In this document: positions 56,910-64,000 of the stretch, one piece after another | Position numbering within the stretch: position 1 is the first letter of the stretch | Layout of the letters: every line of letters begins with the position of its first letter | Assembly (NCBI GenBank): GCA_000467715.1 | Contig: AJFK01000462.1 | Span: 156,790 to 220,789 of the forward strand | Length of the DNA: 64,000 nucleotides | From: Hysterium pulicare CBS 123377 | Taxonomy: Eukaryota; Ascomycota; Dothideomycetes; Hysteriales; Hysteriaceae | Direction: 5' to 3' | Program-made: the position numbers and the translations under genes | Notes under the pieces: generated by a model | Seen by the model: only the letters and a program-made list of their open reading frames with translations | Told to the model about the DNA's origin: nothing | The model's database searches: none

Positions 56910-59510
56910 ATGGCACTTGGACCGGCGTTGATCGATACTTACAAGCGCTATAAGCGTGGGACGGAGAAGTTCGTCACTTGGCTTGCCGAAACTGCTCGGA
57001 GTACTGGAACAGTCGACGACATTTTCGGAGATCTAAATGGCACCAAGAGGCTGAAGGGCAAGGCTCGGATGGAAGCCAAAAAGCGTGGAAACACAGGTCA
57101 AACCTACCTGATTCCACTCAAGCACTTCCAGCGTCTCGCCAATGCAATTTCATCGGCTAAAAAGCTTGTGGTCCCTCTCAAAGTAATCTTGACTCTTAAA
57201 GATGTTATACAAGCGCGGAAGAGTTGTGCGGAATGGTTCAAAGCGCACCAGAGCGACGGCAACGAATCAGTCCAAGCCCACAACGAAAGCCACCTGCACT
57301 TTATAAGGGTACTTGAGGAGATCTATGGTGTCCTCCAAAAGCGGAATCTGACATGCAAGAACGAGAAAGCTGCTCCAGAATCAGAATCTGTCCATGATAA
57401 AGAAGTGCTTGCAAACATGTTTGAATACTTGGAGGTGGAGGAGCCCTCTGAATGGACTTCGACGGCACCAATGAGCAAGACGTTGGACAGAAAAGCTGAT
57501 ACTTACCAAATTGAAACATGCGAGGAGGATATTGCTTTCGCCGTTTATTGCTTTCTCAAGGACATTACCGACATCCGTCTATTCGTGCGTCACACCTGGA
57601 GGGAATATGCACAGCACCATGTCACATTGACAACAGCTGCTGTCACCATGAACTCTGCTATCGATGTGATTCACAGAATGAATGACGACTTCGTAGTCAA
57701 CTTCCCGCAGTTCGATACTCACGAAAAGATCGTCCAATTTCTATACGGCGGATATTGCGACCCAGATGGTGTTCAAATAAAACCGGAGAGTAACAGCTCA
57801 AGAAGTTACGAGGTCGAGGGCCGCAAGCTACCATCGAAGGTGCTCTTCTGTGATAATACGCATGACTTGCTGAAGACTTTCTTTCTCCGGGACGCCAACA
57901 CTCCGATGTACGACCAGTTACAAGAAGATAAACATTCCGCAGACGAGACAATTATGCTGAAATGCGTTTCGCATCTCGTATTGATGGATGCAGGTAACAA
58001 AACCATGAAAGGAACCTACTTAGAAGATCAAGTTCTGAACGCAGTGTCTATCTTGCGGAAAGATCGGAAGGTGTATACGTGGATCGTTTTTGCAGTCCAG
58101 TTAATGAGGGATACGCGTCGGGAACTCGGTGCGCAACTCATAAGAGGACTCCAAGATTTTCGGGAAACTGGAAGCTGGATTTTGGCCGCGGTAAACGACT
58201 GTTACGATTTTGGTCGCACGAATAAGATCAGCGACTTCTATAAGCTTAACGATACAAACCTTCTCCAGCTCAAGCGACAGATCGAAGGTACAATTCTGTC
58301 AGATGGAATGCAAGAACACCTTGACCAAATGGACCAAGGTCAAGCTCGTCATATCTCATATGGATCTTATTTCCTGTTTACAAACCATCTGATGCTTGCT
58401 GGCCTGTTTCTGCAGGAATCTATGTCTTCGTTTCACAGCCTTGGTATTGTTCTCGGTGGAGATCAACGCGCGATCATGGACACCATTCACATCTACAATG
58501 CTTTGCACTATACTGGTTACCTCCCTGTGGAAGCAAAATGGGCGGATATTGAATATCTGATTGAGGCGCAAGGTCCTACGTGGATGTTCGTGGGAGGCCG
58601 TCCAGATAACATACGTGACTGTTCAAGGCGGCACAGTCTCGCATTTGGAGCCAGCCCCTCCGTTTGGGCTAAGGACAGGAACCAAAAACGCACCCCTATC
58701 AAGAGAAATGGCGAGATGCGCCACAAGGACGGTCGGAAACGTCGATTGAAGTACATATCTGGATACGTCGATCTCTCGAGGACTAGTCAAGGGTTCAGCA
58801 TCGGTTATACAAGAGCTGCAGATGAGGTGGGCTCCATGCTGGAGATGCTTGTAACAAGATTTCTTGATGCAAAAGCCCGCAAGAATATATGCTCTACCGA
58901 ATACGATGGAGAGGACAAACACAAAAAGGTCAACTCAATGACCCAACGGCGGAATCTTACTCCATTGCAAACTTTGACTTTCTTCAAGCAAGCGTTGAAA
59001 CAAGACGAATTTGCTATGCGATTCAATCTGATGGACCTAAACCGGAGGTGCGTGGAGCTCCTTCGTCGAATTCAAGAAACTTGCCTGAGAGATTGTTCGC
59101 CCCAGTTCCCAAGCGACAAATGGGGAGGAGACCGAAGGTTGACTTCAGTTATCTCTAAGCTTTTAGCTTCTGAGGCACAACAACAAGGCGATCCAGACAC
59201 AGCTATGTCAAAGATTTGCCAGCATGTACGTAAGGTCGTCAAACTCGAAGGGAACGTGGAATATATCCAGGCAATCGCTCGCATGGATATCATCAGTGGC
59301 GTGGAAGATCCTAACCATAGGCCCGCTTCACCAGCTTTCAATCAGACTGAGGACGATATATATTTCTCTAAGCAGAACAAGGGCAAATTTATCCTCAAGG
59401 ATGATCTGGAGAAGATGACACTGATTCCACCAACAGGCGAGCCGATAAACCTGGATAGTAGCGGTCTGACGGCGGAGCAGGCAATGGAGCTCACACATAG
59501 ACAAGTTTGA
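56910..59510 (+). CDS. DUF6604-domain protein, function unknown
   Basis: One long exon encodes 866 aa. The first 270 residues match my memory of DUF6604. They begin with PALIDTYKRYKRGTEKFVTW, then LKGKARMEAKKRG and QTYLIPLKHFQRLANAI. A segment near LKVILTLKDVIQARKSCAEW and TCEEDIAFAVYCFLKDI follows. The remaining 600 residues are soluble and mixed helical, with no catalytic motif I recognise. A central basic patch (KDGRKRRLKYISG) could bind nucleic acid. No signal peptide or membrane segment is visible. The family is common in Leotiomycetes and Sordariomycetes. It sits 822 bp downstream of a BTB gene on the same strand. Function is unassigned. Confidence 0.8.
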   Translation: MALGPALIDTYKRYKRGTEKFVTWLAETARSTGTVDDIFGDLNGTKRLKGKARMEAKKRGNTGQTYLIPLKHFQRLANAISSAKKLVVPLKVILTLKDVIQARKSCAEWFKAHQSDGNESVQAHNESHLHFIRVLEEIYGVLQKRNLTCKNEKAAPESESVHDKEVLANMFEYLEVEEPSEWTSTAPMSKTLDRKADTYQIETCEEDIAFAVYCFLKDITDIRLFVRHTWREYAQHHVTLTTAAVTMNSAIDVIHRMNDDFVVNFPQFDTHEKIVQFLYGGYCDPDGVQIKPESNSSRSYEVEGRKLPSKVLFCDNTHDLLKTFFLRDANTPMYDQLQEDKHSADETIMLKCVSHLVLMDAGNKTMKGTYLEDQVLNAVSILRKDRKVYTWIVFAVQLMRDTRRELGAQLIRGLQDFRETGSWILAAVNDCYDFGRTNKISDFYKLNDTNLLQLKRQIEGTILSDGMQEHLDQMDQGQARHISYGSYFLFTNHLMLAGLFLQESMSSFHSLGIVLGGDQRAIMDTIHIYNALHYTGYLPVEAKWADIEYLIEAQGPTWMFVGGRPDNIRDCSRRHSLAFGASPSVWAKDRNQKRTPIKRNGEMRHKDGRKRRLKYISGYVDLSRTSQGFSIGYTRAADEVGSMLEMLVTRFLDAKARKNICSTEYDGEDKHKKVNSMTQRRNLTPLQTLTFFKQALKQDEFAMRFNLMDLNRRCVELLRRIQETCLRDCSPQFPSDKWGGDRRLTSVISKLLASEAQQQGDPDTAMSKICQHVRKVVKLEGNVEYIQAIARMDIISGVEDPNHRPASPAFNQTEDDIYFSKQNKGKFILKDDLEKMTLIPPTGEPINLDSSGLTAEQAMELTHRQV

Positions 59511-60053
59511 CATGGAAGCGTTCTTTTCTGATTGAAATTTCCTTCCATCAATATGCGGATTGTTCTCTTAATCTTTTGGGGACTTTCTTCATCCTATAGC
59601 GCCTCCGTTTTCATATACTGTCTATTCCGCTCCTCCTCGTTTGAGCTTCATCTGACTTTGAGCTCACTCAAGGACCGTGTAGCTAGTATATCGCTTCTGT
59701 TCCCTTAAATTTGTTGATGGATTGGTAAGACGAGTAATTCGATGGCAGTGGTAACATTAGGAAAACGTGTTTATTAAACTTGTCATATAGAAATAAATGG
59801 GTAGGGCATATCTTCAAAGTGTACCACTGATGTTGCATTGCAACCCACTGAGTCGGTTTCACGAAACTAAAATCGCCTAGAGTCATGATGATATCGTCGG
59901 AGATGACCAGATCTAAAATTTGACAACCTATCATGACCCTAACTTAAAGGGTTGAGACATAGTAATAACGTTCCTTCCTGTCCTTCAATATATGATACAA
60001 ATGCGATCGTGGATATATGCAATCTCTTCCTCCTTCGCCCCTGCACAAAACAC
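59511..60053. other. Convergent 3' region, DUF6604 / ISA2
   Basis: This is AT-rich sequence between convergent stop codons. It has no supported gene. Confidence 0.45.
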
Positions 60054-60734
60054 TTATACCTTAATATCAAAACTCGTCCCACACCCACAACTACTCGTAG
60101 CACCCGGAATGCCCGTAACTTTGAACTGGCTCCCAATCAACTCCATAGTATAATCAATCGTGCTTCCCTTCAGTAACTCTAAACTGCTCTCATCAATCAC
60201 CACCTTTGCCCCCTTATCACCCTCAAATACGGTATCCTCCTCTGCTGGCGGCAAATTGGATAAGTCCACTAGGTTCATTAAATACTGGAAGCCGTGACAG
60301 CCCCCCGACTCGACGGTTATGCGGAGGGCAAGGTTGGGGTTGGAGTCGGTCTTGCTGATGGAGGACAGGCGGGAGGAGGCGCGCGGGGAGATAGAAAGGA
60401 GCATGGGATTGCCTTCTTCATCGTTGCGGGGGTTCGTGATTGGGCGGGCTTCAGCGTGTAATGGTGCGGATGTAGAGAGTTGCCGGCGTGACGAAATTGG
60501 TCGCAATTTGTGGGAGGAGAATATTGGCCCCGAGGCGGACGAGAACTTTGGGGGTGTATATCGGGTTGATGGGAGCAGGAAATCTAGGTAAAGAGGCTGT
60601 TGCGCCGTGGCGGGAGTCATGATGAAGGATCGGGATAGCTGAGTGCGGAGGCTTGGCGATGTGGAGCTGGTTCTTCGTGCGGATGCTCTCGCTGCTCGAA
60701 GGCATGAGGCGCACATCGTCGAGGGGGATGCCAT
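60054..60734 (-). CDS. ISA2: Iron-sulfur assembly protein Isa2 (A-type carrier)
   Basis: One exon encodes 226 aa. The first 100 residues are rich in Arg, Ser, Thr and Pro and act as a mitochondrial targeting and linker region. The A-type domain (about 108-226) contains ITVESGGCHGFQYLM with Cys146 and the C-terminal pair SSCGCGTSF with Cys216 and Cys218. These three cysteines bind the iron-sulfur intermediate. Isa1-Isa2 build 4Fe-4S clusters in mitochondria for aconitase, lipoate synthase and biotin synthase. The DYTMELIGSQFKVTG block favours Isa2 over Isa1. It is head-to-head with kynureninase, with 261 bp between starts. Confidence 0.92.
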   Translation of the reverse strand: MASPSTMCASCLRAARASARRTSSTSPSLRTQLSRSFIMTPATAQQPLYLDFLLPSTRYTPPKFSSASGPIFSSHKLRPISSRRQLSTSAPLHAEARPITNPRNDEEGNPMLLSISPRASSRLSSISKTDSNPNLALRITVESGGCHGFQYLMNLVDLSNLPPAEEDTVFEGDKGAKVVIDESSLELLKGSTIDYTMELIGSQFKVTGIPGATSSCGCGTSFDIKV

Positions 60735-60995
60735 GATAGCTTATTGATCTGGCTGTGAGAGGATGTCGGTAGAGGTGGAGGTGTTGAGGTATGACGGATG
60801 TGAATGATAGCCGCGGCCGTTGAATTGTTTCCAAGCAAAGGCGGAGAGGGGCGGCAGTATTTTGTCTTGGCGCTGGACCCTGATCAACGTCCCCGCCATG
60901 ACTCGTACCAATCGTTGATAGCTCCATCCCAATCCAATTCATCAAACCATATCAGGCATCAATTTCTCCACAACACCCTTAAACCTTACTTCACC

Positions 60996-62542
60996 ATGCC
61001 GAGCATAGCGAAGAAATTGTTTGACACCAATGACCCAAGCATTGCGACCGAGGACTTCGCAATCAGGGAGGATGAGAAAGACCCGTTGAGGAAGCTTCGG
61101 GACGAGTTCATTATACCAACAAAGGATGACTTGAAGAATAAGAATCATGGACCGGTTGCACATTCCAAGGGATCGGATGGAATCTCAACAGGCTCAGAAC
61201 CGTCTATCTATCTCTGCGGCAATTCCTTAGGACTTCAACCCCGGCGGACCCGCGACTACATCCATAAGTACCTCGATACCTGGGCCTCGAAGGGTGTATA
61301 TGGGCACTTCAAAGATCTGGACGGTGGCCTGCCGCCTTGGCTACACATTGACGATGCGATTAAAGAGAAAGCAGCAAAGATAGTTGGGGCCTTGCCGAGT
61401 GAGGTTGTGGTGATGGAGACTTTGACAGCGAATCTACATTTACTCATGTCGAGCTTTTATCGCCCGACGAAGGATAGGTATAAGATCATAATAGAAGGGA
61501 AGGCATTTCCTAGTGATCACGTGAGTCATATTTCCTAAACCTTCTCCTTCCCCATCCCTCTTTGATTGTCATATTGACAGGTACCTAGTACGCCGCTCTC
61601 TCCCAGCTCGCCCACCATAGTCTCCCTCCATCCGCACTCGTTCAAGTAACCCCACCATCCCCTTCAAATCCTTATCTCACGACCGAGCACATCCTCAGTA
61701 CGATTTCTTATCACGCCCCTTGCACCGCGCTTGTGCTCCTCCCAGGCATCCAATTCTACACCGGCCAGTACTTCGACATAAATCTGATAACGCGCCACTG
61801 CCACTCGCTGGGCATAACAGTAGGCTGGGATCTCGCACACGCGGTTGGGAATGTACCCCTCAAACTCCACGACTGGAATGTCGACTTCGCTGCTTGGTGT
61901 AACTACAAGTATATGAATGGCGGGCCGGGTGTAATAGGCGGCCTATTTGTGCACGACAAGCATGGCACCGTGGAACCAGTCCCTCTATCGGATGGAACCG
62001 ATGGAAATGCGGCCGAAAGCAAGCGCGAAGAAAAACTAACGTATAGACCCCGACTGAGCGGATGGTGGGGCAGCGACAAATCGAGCAGATTCCGGATGGA
62101 AAACGTCTTTGTACCTATCCCCGGTGCCTCAGGCTTCCAACTCTCGAATCCTAGCGCTCTGGACATGACGGCCGTCATGGCGAGTCTAGACATCTTCTCT
62201 ATGACTTCTATGGAAGCGCTTCGGGAGAAGAGTGAGAGATTGACGGCGTATCTGGAAACGCGATTACTTCAATATCCGGATGAAACTCCGCCATATAGGA
62301 TTATCACGCCTTCTAATCCTTCCGAGCGAGGCGCTCAACTTAGCGTCTTGCTGGATCCTGGACTGTTGGATTCCATCATGGAGGTCCTGGAAGAGGAGGG
62401 CGTCGTGGTTGACGAACGACGACCGGATGTCATTAGAGTTGCGCCGGCGCCGCTTTATAATTCCTTTTTAGACGTACATCGTTTCATAACTGTGTTTCAG
62501 GAGGCTTGTAGGAAGGGTTTGGTCGGGAAAGCGCGTGGATGA
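60996..62542 (+). CDS. BNA5: Kynureninase
   Basis: Two exons, 60996-61520 and 61589-62542, with a 68-nt intron, give 492 aa. The PLP enzyme cleaves kynurenine to anthranilate, or 3-hydroxykynurenine to 3-hydroxyanthranilate, on the way from tryptophan to NAD. Motifs include [20 protein letters not shown] near the start, the cofactor aspartate in [19 protein letters not shown], and the Schiff-base lysine Lys282 in [11 protein letters not shown]. The conserved [16 protein letters not shown] lies downstream. The acceptor at 61588 comes after the GTACCTAG stretch and restores frame as [13 protein letters not shown]. Fungi often have two paralogues, and I cannot tell which this is. Confidence 0.95.
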
Positions 62543-62875
62543 TTGTAGGATATTTGAGAAAGAGATGTGAACATAGTAACTCGTGGAGCATCTGCAAGAG
62601 GGTTTGCTTGGGCTTTTGTTGCCTATGTTTTCATAGAAGTATCTTAATATGAGATATTCGGTAAGAGACGGATGACTGGACGACTTTTTATGACATTTTT
62701 CATTTTATTTAAGACCAACTGTAATATATCATTAGCCAAAGAAAAGCAAATGAAACCGCTAATAAACAACCATTACTCCAATAATGCCATGAAACTCGCA
62801 CCGCTTATCATAACCTACCGTCCATCCTCTTCCCACATCCAACATTGCCCTCTTCACATACCCAACGAACAACAC

Positions 62876-64000
62876 TCACACCGCCGCCTTGATAGCAAAC
62901 CCAAAAAGACTATCCATCTGCACCCACTGCCTCCCATTCCTCTCCAACCACTTCCCGACAACATCCACCACAGTGCCAAACCTCTGTCGATTCACCTCCG
63001 CCAACACCTTAATCTTCTCTTTTTCCTCATCCTCAAGTCGCTTAACCCCTACATCATCCGCCTTACCAACTCTATCAACATCAAACAGAGACCTGAAATA
63101 TAACAACTGATTCCAAAGCTCCTTATCCGAGATCTCGAAGCGCATGCGACCCAGACAGTCCTTTGCCAGACCCTTGGGACCTAAGCAGCGATGACCGTAG
63201 ACCGAGATCTGGCGCGTACGGGCATTGCATTGAGGGTCATCGCAGACCAACCATCCAGCATAGTACCTAGCGACCTGTTGCCTGATCGCAGACTCAACCT
63301 GCGCCACAACGCTCAAAGTCGACAATACCTCTCCACAAGCCGCGTTCGCGCACTTGATACCTTTATGCGTGACGAATGCCGAAGAAGGCGACGAGAGGCC
63401 GGAGAAGGGGAACGTCGAATGGCATTTTCGGCAGCGGAGGTGGAGAGGCGCGCAGTCTTTGAAGCGGACAGAATCCGGGATCTGGGACTCGAGGGGGTGG
63501 ATTTCATTGTCGACGCCGTTTCCGTTCGCGCCCGAGGAGCTGGAAACGCGGTATTTGGAGGTATCCAGACCGAGGCAAGCTGCTAGCATCGTGATGTTTG
63601 TGCCTGAGATGGGCGCGCAGAGACGTTCTACGGGGGGCAGGATCTGCTTGTGGAGGTAGTAATCGATGTCAGGTTTCAACTCCGATCCAGTCTTCAGGAC
63701 TTCGTCGATTGGATAGGCGTTCTTGGCGGCTGATTCTGCTGATCCGGAGGAGGATCCGGTGATGATGAAGGACATGACATCCTTCGCTTTTACGTGCTTG
63801 CCTTTTGCCATGAGTCGGAGCGCTACTTGTACGGAGGGCATAGAGTTGCCGTTCGGGTATTCTTTGGGGTTTTTGCCGAGCTGCGTGAAGATAGTGTATT
63901 TGCGCGTGGGAATGGAGAAGGCGCGCATTTTTTCGGCGAGATCGCGAAGGTAATCGTGGATCTTTTCGACGACGACTTCGGGGGCGGCGCCGCCGGGGGG
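62876..64000 (-). CDS. POL1: DNA polymerase alpha catalytic subunit, C-terminal part (cut by window end)
   Basis: The visible 374 codons are the C-terminus; the gene continues past 64000. The polymerase thumb end is shown by RAFSIPTRKYTIFTQLGKNP and SVQVALRLMAKG. YPIDEVLKTGSELKPDIDYY and QILPPVERLCAPI are typical of Pol alpha. The C-terminal metal modules follow. One is CRKC with CANAAC. The other is CDDPQC with CLGPKGLAKDC. They bind the B subunit Pol12. The enzyme synthesises the DNA part of primers with primase. It converges with kynureninase (333 bp between stops). The open frame reaches the very end of the window. Confidence 0.9.
   Translation of the reverse strand, partial: PPGGAAPEVVVEKIHDYLRDLAEKMRAFSIPTRKYTIFTQLGKNPKEYPNGNSMPSVQVALRLMAKGKHVKAKDVMSFIITGSSSGSAESAAKNAYPIDEVLKTGSELKPDIDYYLHKQILPPVERLCAPISGTNITMLAACLGLDTSKYRVSSSSGANGNGVDNEIHPLESQIPDSVRFKDCAPLHLRCRKCHSTFPFSGLSSPSSAFVTHKGIKCANAACGEVLSTLSVVAQVESAIRQQVARYYAGWLVCDDPQCNARTRQISVYGHRCLGPKGLAKDCLGRMRFEISDKELWNQLLYFRSLFDVDRVGKADDVGVKRLEDEEKEKIKVLAEVNRQRFGTVVDVVGKWLERNGRQWVQMDSLFGFAIKAAV

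Overview
The window is nuclear DNA from a filamentous ascomycete (Pezizomycotina). The evidence is short GT-AG introns (mostly 47-90 nt) with CTAAC/CTGAC-type branch sites, compact genes, CT-rich leaders, and a gene set that includes NST1, RHO2, ATG11 with a claw domain, KES1-type OSBP, a DUF6604 protein, pectin methylesterase and a berberine-bridge-like FAD oxidase. Protein character suggests Leotiomycetes, but that placement is an inference. About 24 protein genes are supported. Most have exon structures that I rebuilt by joining reading frames at splice sites; these models are not supported by transcripts.

Layout. 0-10 kb: NST1 (-) head-to-head with RHO2 (+), mitochondrial ribosomal protein mL40 (-), phosphoacetylglucosamine mutase (+, with two microexons). 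10-21 kb: a CSC1-like osmosensitive channel (+), a PWWP+BTB protein (-), signal peptidase SEC11 (+), a tRNA-Gly(CCC) gene (-), and the HMG-box protein NHP6 (-). 21-25.3 kb: gene-poor, with a broken exonuclease-like gene and degenerate minisatellites. 25.3-35.7 kb: CENP-H-family kinetochore protein (-) head-to-head with ATG11 (+), an FAD-linked oxidase (+) tail-to-tail with a secreted pectinesterase (-), and a small Cys-rich unknown (-). 35.7-43 kb: a 7-kb stretch without a convincing gene, ending in a 16-bp minisatellite. 43-64 kb: KES1 (-), phosphoglucomutase (-), an Asteroid/XPG-like nuclease (+), a small membrane protein (-), a DAG/sphingosine-kinase-like protein (+), an NAD(P)-dependent reductase (+), a BTB protein (+), a DUF6604 protein (+), ISA2 (-) head-to-head with kynureninase (+), and the 3' end of DNA polymerase alpha (-), which runs off the window.

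The most striking observation is the tRNA-Gly(CCC) gene at 19490-19644 (-). It has a complete cloverleaf, a canonical intron after base 37, and a run of six T just downstream that fits a Pol III terminator. A second, 50-nt insertion sits exactly between the 5' strand of the T stem and the T loop. That insertion starts with GT, ends with AG and carries a CTAAT-like branch motif, so it looks like a spliceosomal-type intron inside a tRNA gene. Removing both insertions gives a 73-nt tRNA with every stem paired.

Functionally the window is mostly housekeeping: sugar-phosphate metabolism (two phosphohexomutases feeding UDP-GlcNAc and UDP-Glc), secretion, autophagy, lipid transfer, Fe-S assembly, NAD synthesis and replication. 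The pectinesterase/FAD-oxidase pair is the only accessory, plant-polymer-related neighbourhood. No operon-like organisation or CRISPR array is present.
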